A DNA stretch of 64,000 nt from Noviherbaspirillum saxi (GTDB lineage Bacteria > Pseudomonadota > Gammaproteobacteria > Burkholderiales > Burkholderiaceae_D), in contig NZ_QYUO01000001.1 of NCBI RefSeq assembly GCF_003591035.1, positions 1,550,001-1,614,000 on the forward strand, read 5' to 3'. The translations under genes were made by a program, and so were the position numbers. This document shows, in pieces, positions 27,861 to 36,421 of this stretch. Each line of letters starts with the position of its first letter. Position 1 is the first letter of the stretch. A model generated the notes under the pieces. It saw only the letters and a program-made list of their open reading frames with translations, made no database searches and was not told the DNA's origin.

Positions 27861-28019
27861 AGGCGCCGCGCAGGAATAACTTGCACAATTTTGCTGGCCA
27901 TAGCGGGCGCGCTGCGGCGTTGCTCGTCGTCGCCATAGCCCGCTATGACTCCTCCTCCCGCCTTGCAGCGCATCCCACCACGTCCGCCAAATTGCACAAG
28001 TTATTCCTGCGCGGCGCCT
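27861..28019. mobile_element. MITE-like element C, 159 bp, 23-bp perfect terminal inverted repeats
   Basis: Left arm 27861-27883 and right arm 27997-28019 are exact reverse complements (AGGCGCCGCGCAGG...), and the pairing continues inward with two mismatches. The centre (27919-27966) holds GTTGCTCGTCGTCG, CATAGCCCGCTATG and CTCCTCC, matching the cores of element A and of the copy at 33299. Encodes no protein. It sits between GH16 copies 3 and 4. Confidence 0.82.
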
Positions 28020-28127
28020 AAGGCGAACTTGCTCATCGACTAAGTCGCTACGCATGTGCTGTTGTTTATATGCAGCCAATAGACGTTTCCGACACGAAAA
28101 ATAAATGCTGATTCTTGACAATTTCCT

Positions 28128-28156
28128 GGAACCAATCCAGAAGACGCGTGCTCTGA
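28128..28156 (+). promoter_or_regulatory. ECF-type promoter element, GH16 copy 4
   Basis: GGAACCA (28128-28134), 15-bp spacer, GCTCTGA (28150-28156), ending 56 bp before the ATG at 28213. It lies 108 bp to the right of MITE-like element C. Confidence 0.72.
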
Positions 28157-28212
28157 TGAAACGTTGCCGCTGAGAATTCACAGTGCGCCATTCACCTGAT
28201 TGGAGACCCAAT

Positions 28213-29358
28213 ATGCAAAATTCCGCTTTTTATCGTAATTCTATTTCTGCTCTATCATGCGCTTGCGCTGCTGTTCTTCTCACCGCATGCGGCGGTGGCG
28301 GTTCGGGCGAAACCATCTCTGGTCAAACTTCGGTAGCTGCCGAATCCGTCCAAGGCACCAACACGACGCCAGCATCCGTTGAACAAACAGCGACCGTCGA
28401 TTCAGAGTCCACTACCAGCATGAGCGCGACAACGACAGTCAGCGCTGGCACGGAAGCAAACGACGCCGCCGACACGACGGTGGCATCTGCAGACACTACT
28501 GCGTCGACTGCGACGCCGACGCCGACACAACCCACCGTGTCGACGCCGACGCCGACGCCGACCACGGCAACTACGAACACAGCTTCAACAGGCACTGCGG
28601 GAAGCACCACAACGCCTGCAAACAGCAATACAAGCACGGCGACCACCGCCGCGGTGTCGGGACCTTATGGTCAGCCGACAGCCAACTATACGCTGACCTT
28701 CTCCGAAGAGTTCAACAGCCTCAACACCAACCTGTGGACCGATCACATGTGGTATGAGACTTCCAATCCGACCAAGAACTACACGGTCGAAGATGGCAAG
28801 CTGAAGATCTGGCCGCAGCGTGATGCATCGGGCAATTTCTTCAACCGTACTCTGGATACCGACGGCAACTATTACCAGACCTATGGTTACTTCGAAATCG
28901 AAGCCAAGCTGCCGGTCGGTAAAGGTACATGGCCTGCGTTCTGGCTGTTCAACCACATCAACGAACGCCGTCCGGAGATGGACGTGATGGAAGCGTATGC
29001 AGGCGGTGCAGCGCCCTGGGGCGTCAATATCGATGGCGTCGCGCATCCGACTGCGTATGCGCCGACCGTCTGGAAGGGCGACAAGGAAGGGCAATTGGTC
29101 GGCTCGCGCCAGTACGACACCGGTACAGACCTGTCTGCCGGCTACCACAAGTATGCAGTGAAGTGGGAACCGAACAAGCAGACGTACTACTTCGACGGCA
29201 AGGAAGTGCTGACGCTGAACGTGTCCATGGGCGACCCGATGTATCTGATGCTGGACCTGTGGTACGGCAGCGCCTCCGGCACACCGGACGATTCGACACC
29301 GCAAGGCAAGTCGAACTCGTTTGAAGTGAATTACGTGCGTGCCTGGCAGTTCAAGTAA
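28213..29358 (+). CDS. GH16 glycoside hydrolase, copy 4 (lipoprotein, Thr-rich linker)
   Basis: A 381-residue predicted lipoprotein (LLTAC, Cys26). I chose the ATG at 28213, with GGAG ahead of it, over an in-frame ATG at 28183. A linker of about 125 residues rich in Thr, Ala and Ser (many TPTPTP units) replaces the short linker of copy 3. The GH16 domain carries EMDVME (Glu255, Asp257, Glu260). The linker is unlike those of the other copies, so linkers have diverged while catalytic parts stayed alike. The Thr/Ser-rich stretch could be glycosylated (inference). Confidence 0.92.
   Translation: MQNSAFYRNSISALSCACAAVLLTACGGGGSGETISGQTSVAAESVQGTNTTPASVEQTATVDSESTTSMSATTTVSAGTEANDAADTTVASADTTASTATPTPTQPTVSTPTPTPTTATTNTASTGTAGSTTTPANSNTSTATTAAVSGPYGQPTANYTLTFSEEFNSLNTNLWTDHMWYETSNPTKNYTVEDGKLKIWPQRDASGNFFNRTLDTDGNYYQTYGYFEIEAKLPVGKGTWPAFWLFNHINERRPEMDVMEAYAGGAAPWGVNIDGVAHPTAYAPTVWKGDKEGQLVGSRQYDTGTDLSAGYHKYAVKWEPNKQTYYFDGKEVLTLNVSMGDPMYLMLDLWYGSASGTPDDSTPQGKSNSFEVNYVRAWQFK
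28946..29342 (+). repeat. 397-bp tract identical to 27342-27738
   Basis: Partner of the tract in GH16 copy 3. It covers the catalytic motif and most of the C-terminal half of the domain. Confidence 0.85.
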
Positions 29359-29441
29359 GCAAGGGCAGCAAACACACTATAAATCGCAGGCGAGTCCTGC
29401 ATAATGATCGAACGCTTCCGGGCTCCATCCGGAAACAGTTA

Positions 29442-29470
29442 GGGCCGGCTGAATAGCTGGCCCTTTTTTT
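29442..29470 (+). terminator. Rho-independent terminator after GH16 copy 4
   Basis: GGGCCGGCT, loop GAAT, AGCTGGCCC (one G-U pair), then seven T. Confidence 0.9.
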
Positions 29471-29930
29471 ATATGCAATTTTGTTTGCAAGAATGCGTCG
29501 TGTCGCGGTCTCGACGATTCTGATGCAGAACCATCGCTGTGCTTTATCGATTTGTGCTGCGGATGCAGAATCGATAAATAAGATTGGGTTTACTCAAACA
29601 GACCGTCTACTCTTTGGGAATACATGCGTCGCATGTAGTGTCGAAAAGCGGAACGGTGTGCTTGCCATAAGGGCTTTGTCCGGTCGATCGCTTTGTGGTC
29701 TGCCTCTTGCTAGATGAGTACATGCAAGCGGCATGATGCCAAGACAAAGAACGATCGCATCGCGCACATTCGACCAGGCAAGAAAGAAAACCAGCCAGCG
29801 AAGGAGGAGAACTCATGAACGATCTTTCAAAAGGACCCACCTGTGCGGTAAATATTTCATAGACAAGTCATACACGCGATAGAAGACCCTGCGTACAGTT
29901 CATCTCATTAATAATGGTGCAAGGTAAATT
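29471..29930. other. Intergenic region before the FemAB-like gene
   Basis: About 460 bp with no supported gene of normal size. It contains a 15-codon frame (29815-29862, MNDLSKGPTCAVNIS) behind a perfect AAGGAGG ribosome site, listed separately. No GGAACCA/GCTCTGA element is present. Confidence 0.45.
29815..29862 (+). CDS. Possible 15-aa leader peptide
   Basis: An ATG seven bases after AAGGAGG, one of the best ribosome sites in the window, opens only 15 codons before TAG. It is followed 68 bp later by the FemAB-like gene. It may be a leader peptide or the remnant 5' end of a lost gene. Confidence 0.3.
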   Translation: MNDLSKGPTCAVNIS

Positions 29931-31061
29931 ATGACGGTCATGACCGGTAAAAACATCAGCATCGCATGCTATGACAATGAGGTGCCGCCGTTTGTTGAGG
30001 CGGAGATGGATAGCCTCTATGGGAACATTTTTTCTTCTCTTGTCGAATTCCGTGTGTATGGCTGGGTAATGGGTACGACCAGTACTTATGTCGTACATGC
30101 GGATGGACAGATCATCACGCTGCTGCTGTTCAAGCGCGAGCAAGGCATGGTACGGGTACTCAACGAGACCATATGCGTCGGCTCAGCCGACATGCAGCGC
30201 TTCGCTGATTTCATCTTCAAGCGTTACCGCGACGTGCAGGCGATCTCGTTCAAGGCAATCGAGACGGATATCGGAAACGTCGACTTCCCTTATCAACGCT
30301 TCAATCATCTTGAAGATATCACCCTGAGTCTGCCGTCTTCGGCCGAAGCATATCTAGCTGGCCTTGGCAAGAACACGCGGCGCAACATCAAACGCTACAC
30401 CGATCGTCTTATACGCACATTTCCGTCGTGCCGGTTTGAAGTGTTTGAAGGCGCGGGCATCCGCGAAGAGCATGTTCGCACGCTGATCGAGTTCAATCGC
30501 GAGCGCATGGCGGACAAGAACATTGTGTCCGTCATCGATGAAGAAGAAACCCGACGCATCATCTGTCTGGTGCGTTCCTGCGGACTGGTAGGCATTGTCA
30601 CAATCGACGGACGCATTGCCGCTGGTGCATTGAGTTATCGTGCAGGATCGAATTATTTCCTCAATGTGCTGGCGCATGCACCATGCTATGACGAATACTG
30701 GCTTGGCTTCTTGTGCTGCTATCGGACCATTTGCGAATGCATCGCACGGAGAGGACGCGAGTTCCATTTCCTGTGGGGCCGGTATGAATACAAGTTCGCA
30801 TTGGGGGCGGTTCAGCGCGACCTGGACAATGTCACGGTATACCGCTCCTGGGTGCAGGTCGTACGTCACGTCAACCTGGCATGGCATGAAGCAAGGCAAG
30901 GCTATGCGCGACAGGCGAAAGTCTGGCTCAAGTACAGCAATACCGGCACGTCACGTCGCATGCTCAGACTGGTAGGACACATACGCGACGCCAAGAGGGC
31001 GATGCAGCACGTAACCCGTGGAAGGAAGTCGGCGATGCTGCAATCGACATCCGATCATTGA
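29931..31061 (+). CDS. FemAB/GNAT-like acyl or aminoacyl transferase (BioF2-like)
   Basis: A 376-residue soluble protein. The middle part (about 120-290) shows the pattern of the GNAT_6/FemAB-like fold: YLAGLGKNTRRNIKRYTDRL, a long helix with FNRERMADKN, GLVGIVTIDGRIAAGALSYR, then a final strand near HFLWGRYEYKFALGA. Members in EPS loci are annotated as putative EPS-linked acetyltransferases. The tail after 320 is basic and helical and could touch membrane. The exact group transferred is unknown. Confidence 0.72.
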   Translation: MTVMTGKNISIACYDNEVPPFVEAEMDSLYGNIFSSLVEFRVYGWVMGTTSTYVVHADGQIITLLLFKREQGMVRVLNETICVGSADMQRFADFIFKRYRDVQAISFKAIETDIGNVDFPYQRFNHLEDITLSLPSSAEAYLAGLGKNTRRNIKRYTDRLIRTFPSCRFEVFEGAGIREEHVRTLIEFNRERMADKNIVSVIDEEETRRIICLVRSCGLVGIVTIDGRIAAGALSYRAGSNYFLNVLAHAPCYDEYWLGFLCCYRTICECIARRGREFHFLWGRYEYKFALGAVQRDLDNVTVYRSWVQVVRHVNLAWHEARQGYARQAKVWLKYSNTGTSRRMLRLVGHIRDAKRAMQHVTRGRKSAMLQSTSDH

Positions 31062-31209
31062 CGGTTTTCATCAGTTCACGAAGGAAACATTTGCATACGG
31101 TCCCGCGGTTGGGCGAGTGACCGTTACTCCCGCTTTGGGCACGACGATATTTGCTTCGTTTCATGATTTAGCTCAGTGGCTGTATCCGTGCAAACACTAA
31201 GATTAGCCC

Positions 31210-32340
31210 ATGATAAAACTTGCCGTCATTACGAACGAGCCGCCGCCATATCGGATTCCGGTATTCAACCGCATTGCGCGTATGCCTGGCATTACACTGC
31301 AGGTGATTTTTTGCGCACGACGAGAACCGAATCGCCATTGGGATCTGCCGGCCTTCGAGTTCGATCATTGCTTCCTGCGTGAACGGATTACGACCGTTAA
31401 CGGCAGATATATTCATAACAATCCGGATGTGATCCCGGCATTGCGGCGCTTTGCGCCCAATGTGATCGTGTCGGATGGATTGAACCCGACGCAGTTGTAT
31501 GCATTCGGCTATGCATTGTTCAAAGGCATCCCGCATGTGCCGCTAACCGATGGCACTTATGAATCGGAAAGCGGCCTCAGCAAGGTACACAAACTGATTC
31601 GCAGCGTGGTGTATGGCCGTTCCAAGGCTTACCTCTCCGCCAGCATGGGCGGGCAGCGCCTGTTCGAGAGCTACGGCGTCACGGCCGAGCAATGCTTCAA
31701 GTCTTATCTGTGCATCGATAACGATGTGTATCAACGGAGCCCCGAGCATGAAGGCGATAAGTTCGATCTGATCTTTTGCGGCCGCATGGTGTCTGAAAAA
31801 GGACCTATGTTTGCATTGGACGTGGCCGAGGAACTCTCCCGAAAGCTGGGCCGTAAGGCGAGCATCCTGTTCGTCGGTTCCGGCAGCGAAGAAGAGCGCG
31901 TCAAATCGGCGGCACAGGGTAAGCAGAGCCGCGTGGCCGCCTATTTCCACGGCTTTGCCAAGCAGGGGGAATTGCCTGCGCTATATCGTTCGGCCCGCGT
32001 CTTCCTGTTTCCGACCCATGCCGATGTGTGGGGTGTTGTTGCCAACGAAGCCTGTGCCGCCGGGCTGCCTGTCATCGTTACGCCTTACGCGGGAGCTGCC
32101 GGAGAACTGGTTGTCAACGGCGAAAACGGCTTTGTCGCCGAGCTTGATGTGGGCACATGGGCACAGCATGCGACTACGTTGCTGTCGGATCAACGGAGGT
32201 GGGAAAACTTTTCGCGACGCAGCCTTACCCTGGTAAGGGAATATAGCTTCGATAATGCTGCGATCGGCGTCGTCGACGCATGTCGCTATGCGCTGTCGTC
32301 CGGCGAATCGCGCAAGGAAAACCGTGCGATCAGTTCCTGA
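31210..32340 (+). CDS. GT4-family glycosyltransferase
   Basis: A 376-residue cytosolic enzyme with two Rossmann-like halves. The C-terminal donor-binding half contains FDLIFCGRMVSEKGP, ILFVGSGSEEE, and the GT4 motif WGVVANEACAAGLPVI (E-x7-E-like, with Glu at NEACAAG). It probably adds one sugar of the repeat unit on the inner-membrane lipid carrier. Donor and linkage cannot be predicted. It lies 148 bp after the FemAB-like gene. Confidence 0.9.
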   Translation: MIKLAVITNEPPPYRIPVFNRIARMPGITLQVIFCARREPNRHWDLPAFEFDHCFLRERITTVNGRYIHNNPDVIPALRRFAPNVIVSDGLNPTQLYAFGYALFKGIPHVPLTDGTYESESGLSKVHKLIRSVVYGRSKAYLSASMGGQRLFESYGVTAEQCFKSYLCIDNDVYQRSPEHEGDKFDLIFCGRMVSEKGPMFALDVAEELSRKLGRKASILFVGSGSEEERVKSAAQGKQSRVAAYFHGFAKQGELPALYRSARVFLFPTHADVWGVVANEACAAGLPVIVTPYAGAAGELVVNGENGFVAELDVGTWAQHATTLLSDQRRWENFSRRSLTLVREYSFDNAAIGVVDACRYALSSGESRKENRAISS

Positions 32341-32520
32341 TCAAAACCAATAATCGGATGAGGCAGCTTGCCGTTGCCTTGAGGATCCGAAATGGAGTTG
32401 CCTATGGCCGCAGTGCTTTCTTCAAGTCGTCTGTACCGGTCGAACGAGGTGTCGACTGGCGAATGGAACAACGAGCATGACAAGCAGCCAAAGGCAAAGG
32501 ATGAAATTCGATTGGAGTCT

Positions 32521-33288
32521 ATGATGGACCCTTTGTTTACGTGCTCTATCGACGACGGTCATCCGTCGGATATGAAAACGGCCGAACTGCTGCAGAAACA
32601 TGACCTGAGTGGGACCTTCTTTGTCCCTATCCGCAATTGCGAAGGCGATGAAGTTCTGTCGGATGAAAAAATCCGCGAGCTGGGCCGCAGGTTTGAGATC
32701 GGATCGCATACTTACGATCATCGTTACCTAAAGAAGGTCGACATTTGGCAGGCCTACCATCAGATCAATGACGGGAAAAAATATCTCGAGGATGTACTTG
32801 GAAAGCAGGTTAACGGCTTCTGCTATCCCGGTGGGCGATATCGCAAGCGCGATGTGGAACTGGTACACGCATGCGGATTTACCTACGCGCGCACGACCAT
32901 GAATCTATGCTTCGATGCTGGCAATCGTCCTTACGAAATGCCTACCACCGTGCAATTCTATCCGCATGACCGCGCTGTCTATCTGCGCAACTTTGCCGGA
33001 TCGGGCAATTGGCTCAGGCGTGCGAACGGCCTTCAGTTAGCCATTCAAAACGGTGACTGGATGCGCCGGATGTATGCGATGTTCGATCATGCCGCGCGTA
33101 CCGGAGGCACTTTCCACCTGTGGGGACATTCCAAGCAGTTCGACGAACTCGATGCCTGGAAGCAGCTCGACGCATTCTTTGCACATGTCGCATGTCAGAT
33201 CGCAACGCAGAATCGCCTGACCAATGAAGAGCTTGCGGCCCGCTCCTTATGGACGCCTGAATCGGCTCGTGTGGCGAAACCTGCTTGA
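32521..33288 (+). CDS. Polysaccharide deacetylase (CE4/NodB family)
   Basis: A roughly 255-residue enzyme with the CE4 motifs in order: SIDDG (motif 1, with the two Asp), SHTYDHRYL (motif 2, the H-x3-H metal pair), and CYPGGRYRK (motif 3). It therefore should de-N-acetylate amino sugars using a metal. The start is set at 32521 because GGAG lies just ahead; the open frame begins at 32392. There is no signal peptide, so it would act inside the cell, for example on a lipid-linked sugar, unlike secreted NodB/PgaB types. Confidence 0.88.
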   Translation: MMDPLFTCSIDDGHPSDMKTAELLQKHDLSGTFFVPIRNCEGDEVLSDEKIRELGRRFEIGSHTYDHRYLKKVDIWQAYHQINDGKKYLEDVLGKQVNGFCYPGGRYRKRDVELVHACGFTYARTTMNLCFDAGNRPYEMPTTVQFYPHDRAVYLRNFAGSGNWLRRANGLQLAIQNGDWMRRMYAMFDHAARTGGTFHLWGHSKQFDELDAWKQLDAFFAHVACQIATQNRLTNEELAARSLWTPESARVAKPA

Positions 33289-33298
33289 TTCATTGCCT

Positions 33299-33352
33299 GC
33301 GTTGCACTCGTCGTCAATAGCTCGCTATTGGCTCCTCCTGCGCCTTGCCAGT
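33299..33352. mobile_element. MITE-like element B (core only, degenerate)
   Basis: GCGTTGCAC, CAATAGCTCGCTATTG, CTCCTCC and TGCGCCTTG occur in the same order and spacing as in elements A and C. Outer arms are not clear; they may have been lost when the copy settled 10 bp after the deacetylase stop. It fills the junction where the two halves of the EPS locus converge. Confidence 0.65.
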
Positions 33353-33417
33353 CGAAAAAATCCATTGATTTCATTTGTTACGTTATGGATTAGGATTGGT
33401 ATAAGGCAATCCTCTTG

Positions 33418-35403
33418 TCAGTCCCTGTGCCAGATTGGCATGCTCTTCATTTGCTGGCAACAGAGCCCCGGACCGGCAAGCGGATTTCCGACACGTATCA
33501 GATACTGATCGCCCAGTAGCTTGGACGCCTTGGCATTGATGTGATTGGCGTCCTTGTAGAGCGCGACTTTGCCCAGGTAGGTTATGCATTCGGTGCTCGT
33601 GCACAGAATCTTCTTGGGATCGATCACGACGGTTTTCGGATATTTTTCCTGTACCCGATCGATGATGCCGTCGATCGATTCCTGGCTTTGCCTGACGAAG
33701 GAAAACGGGATATTGCAGTTGCGGTCAGCCGGTATCCAGCCGCGGGTCCGGTGGAGAATGCATTGCGACAGGTCCGGTTCAAAGTAAGGGTTGTCCTTGA
33801 AGATGACTGGGATCGCGCCAGCCTCCGCAACCTTGCCGGTGACGAACATCATTTCCTTTTCAAGATCGCGCCACGGCTCAGATGCCCAGAACCCGGCCAT
33901 GACGACATACTGGACTTTGCCCGCCAGTTCCAGCAAGTCGGCATTGCGTTGCTGGCAAGTGGAAGGCCCCTGTTCCGGATGCTTGTCCGTTGCCTGCAGC
34001 GCAGTGGGAAAGCAGGCGCCCTGCACGTGATATACCGCCTTGAGACCGGCGGCCTTCGACAACTGATCCACGAAGGGTTTGAAGTGATGGGCATGCGAGT
34101 CGCCCATCAGCAATACTTCCGCCTTTGCCTGCGAGGTATCGCCCAAGGCGCAATTTGTCAGCAGATAATCCATCGTGATCTTGCGGTAGTCCTCGGCGCG
34201 AACCGAGCAGGACCGGGTGAGGTCGCGTTCAAAGGAGTAGCTCGAAATCAGCTCGCGCATCGCTTGCGAAAAGCGTAGCGGCGCACCTTCGGTGACGTAG
34301 GAGTACAGCCCGACTGCCATGAACGCAGCGGCCGGCAGCAAATACATCCGGACGAATGCACGCTTGAACTGGATCCTTTTGTTGCGCCGAATCGGGCTTT
34401 CGACGAATTTCCATGTCAGCCATGACAACAGGAAGGACAGCGCAATTGCGGCAACGCCGACCGCCGGGGTGATCTCGATACGGCGATAACGTAAAAAGGA
34501 AAAAATCGGCCAATGCCACAGATAAAGTGAATAGGAAATTAGGCCGATCGCAACGAATGGTCTGCTGCTCAACGCAGGTTTGAGCGCATTGTCTCCGGTG
34601 CAGGCATAGATGATCAGTGCCGTGCCAATGCAGGGATACAGCGAATTGATGCCGGGGAAGGAGGAGCCCTTTCCTAGCACGAAGAGCGACCCAAGTATCA
34701 GCGTCGTCCCCGCGACTGCGAATACATTGGCTAAGGCTGGCGAACGCGTAGGATATTTTTGCGCGACGAAATACGCAAGCGCGCCGATGATCAGTTCATG
34801 CGCACGTGAAGTCAGAAGGAAATACGATTTGATTTGATCCGTCTTCAGTTCGGAAAAGAGCGCGAAGACACTTCCGAGCACCAGCAGGACAGCAATAATG
34901 TACTGGCGCGCGTAGCGGTAAAGCACAATGAGCAGAACCGGAAAAAAAAAGTAGAACTGTTCTTCCACCGATAGCGACCAGGTATGCAGCAAGGGGAATT
35001 CTTCGGTTCGTTGTCCGAAGTAACCCCAGCTCAGCATCGAAAAAAAAACATTCGATACAAAGACCCAGGAAGCCGCCAGCGACGTGGTATAAAAAATATA
35101 GTCGTTCGGGATCAGCAGGTAGCTTGACACGACGAGTGTTGTCGCGGCCACCAGGATAAAGGAGGGAAAAATGCGCTTGATCCTGCGTGTGTAAAACTCG
35201 GTGAAACTGAAGCTTCCGGTATCGAGGCCTTTTGCAATCAGGCCGGTAATAAGAAAGCCCGAAATCACGAAAAATATGTCGACCCCGACAAAGCCGCCGG
35301 GCAGTAGCGCAGAGCTTGCATGAAACGTAATGACGGCGAGCACCGCGACCGCGCGCAAGCCATCGATGTCGGGGCGATATGCTGGATGAAGGGCAGGGTT
35401 CAT
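33418..35403 (-). CDS. Membrane O-acyltransferase with C-terminal SGNH domain (OafA/YrhL type)
   Basis: A 661-residue protein. An acyltransferase-3 domain with about ten membrane segments begins PDIDGLRAVAVLAVITFH (catalytic His) and contains FFVISGFLITG and LLHTWSLSVEEQFYFF. A periplasmic SGNH hydrolase-like domain follows from about residue 420 with GDSHAHHF and the Asp/His block DANHI. Such fusions O-acetylate surface polysaccharides. It is the last minus-strand gene of the locus and is probably transcribed on its own, because a terminator lies between it and the GT26 gene. Confidence 0.92.
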   Translation of the reverse strand: MNPALHPAYRPDIDGLRAVAVLAVITFHASSALLPGGFVGVDIFFVISGFLITGLIAKGLDTGSFSFTEFYTRRIKRIFPSFILVAATTLVVSSYLLIPNDYIFYTTSLAASWVFVSNVFFSMLSWGYFGQRTEEFPLLHTWSLSVEEQFYFFFPVLLIVLYRYARQYIIAVLLVLGSVFALFSELKTDQIKSYFLLTSRAHELIIGALAYFVAQKYPTRSPALANVFAVAGTTLILGSLFVLGKGSSFPGINSLYPCIGTALIIYACTGDNALKPALSSRPFVAIGLISYSLYLWHWPIFSFLRYRRIEITPAVGVAAIALSFLLSWLTWKFVESPIRRNKRIQFKRAFVRMYLLPAAAFMAVGLYSYVTEGAPLRFSQAMRELISSYSFERDLTRSCSVRAEDYRKITMDYLLTNCALGDTSQAKAEVLLMGDSHAHHFKPFVDQLSKAAGLKAVYHVQGACFPTALQATDKHPEQGPSTCQQRNADLLELAGKVQYVVMAGFWASEPWRDLEKEMMFVTGKVAEAGAIPVIFKDNPYFEPDLSQCILHRTRGWIPADRNCNIPFSFVRQSQESIDGIIDRVQEKYPKTVVIDPKKILCTSTECITYLGKVALYKDANHINAKASKLLGDQYLIRVGNPLAGPGLCCQQMKSMPIWHRD

Positions 35404-35594
35404 CGTGGTATCGATAGCCTAAGGTGGATGGCACCAGGGTTGCCGGCCTAGAGCAGAGCATACGAACATTGGCTGGATCCGGGATTAAATTTCTTATAAT
35501 GATTGCATCGCGTCATGTTGACGATTTGATATGAAATAAGAGAGTGGCTGGACCTGGCCTAAAGCGTGGTCTTAATGCAAGCGTGGGAGGCTAT

Positions 35595-35636
35595 AAAATT
35601 GGCGCGGGGAATGACAACTCAGTATCATTCCCCGCG
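35595..35636 (-). terminator. Terminator after the GT26 gene (minus strand)
   Basis: A 12-bp perfect stem (35603-35614 with 35625-35636, CGCGGGGAATGA and its complement) begins 18 bp after the stop of the GT26 gene. On the minus strand it is followed by an AT-rich stretch (CCAATTTTATAG). Confidence 0.7.
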
Positions 35637-35653
35637 GCATGAGCTACCTGGAT

Positions 35654-36421
35654 TCAGGCGTCGCGCAGAGGAAGTTTCGTCATGACGAATTGGCGCAGGA
35701 AACCCACAACGAACAGTGTGTTGGTCACCATATAGCGCTTGAATAGCCGGCGCGGTTCCGAGCCGAGGCGGTATAGCCATTCCAGGCCATTACGCTGCCA
35801 CCAGATCGGAGCACGCTTGATCACGCCGGCATGGTAATCGAATGCAGCACCGACACCAATCATCACTGCGTTGATGCGTCCGCGATGGTCGGCCATCCAC
35901 TTTTCCTGCTTGGGGCAACCCAGACCGACGAACACGACATTGGCGCCGGAGTTGTTGATCATGTCGATAATTTTTTCATCTTCCTCAAGTGACAGGGGGC
36001 GAAACGGTGGCGAATAGGCGCCGCCTATACGCAGGCCGGGGAACTGTTTTGCCAGAGCGAGGCGCAGTTTGGTCAGGGTCCCGTCAGTGCTGCCATAGAA
36101 GAACACGGTCTGACCCAGCGGTTCGGCTTGCGCGAGATATCGCATCATAAGGTCTGGGCCGTTGATGCGTTCCTGAGCAGGATGGCCGAGTTTGCGCAGC
36201 GCCCACGCGATCGGTGCGCCGTCCGGGGTCGCCATATCTGCATTGTTCACTGCGATCTTGAATTCGACATCACTCGTTGTGGTGACCACGGAATGAACAT
36301 TGCAAATACATACGTAACGCGACTCGTGCGCCGCTCCCCAGCGGGTTATCCGGCCTACGGCTTCCTCCCATGATACGGCGTCAATGAAGGCTTCCAGGAC
36401 GGCTTGGCCCTTACGCGGCAT
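35654..36421 (-). CDS. WecG/TagA/CpsF-family glycosyltransferase (GT26)
   Basis: A roughly 255-residue GT26 enzyme. Diagnostic blocks are NADMATPDGAPIAWALR, the acceptor-site segment RINGPDLMMRYL, FFYGSTDGTL and the family signature VFVGLGCPKQEKWM. GT26 enzymes add the second sugar, often ManNAc- or ManNAcA-like, on an undecaprenyl-linked acceptor. The ATG at 36421 is used; an in-frame ATG at 36457 would overlap the preceding gene by 47 bp. It follows directly on the GT4 gene. Confidence 0.9.
   Translation of the reverse strand: MPRKGQAVLEAFIDAVSWEEAVGRITRWGAAHESRYVCICNVHSVVTTTSDVEFKIAVNNADMATPDGAPIAWALRKLGHPAQERINGPDLMMRYLAQAEPLGQTVFFYGSTDGTLTKLRLALAKQFPGLRIGGAYSPPFRPLSLEEDEKIIDMINNSGANVVFVGLGCPKQEKWMADHRGRINAVMIGVGAAFDYHAGVIKRAPIWWQRNGLEWLYRLGSEPRRLFKRYMVTNTLFVVGFLRQFVMTKLPLRDA

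Noticed and set aside
27858-28211. 117-codon minus-strand frame through element C
   Set aside because: It simply translates the inverted-repeat element; no protein similarity.
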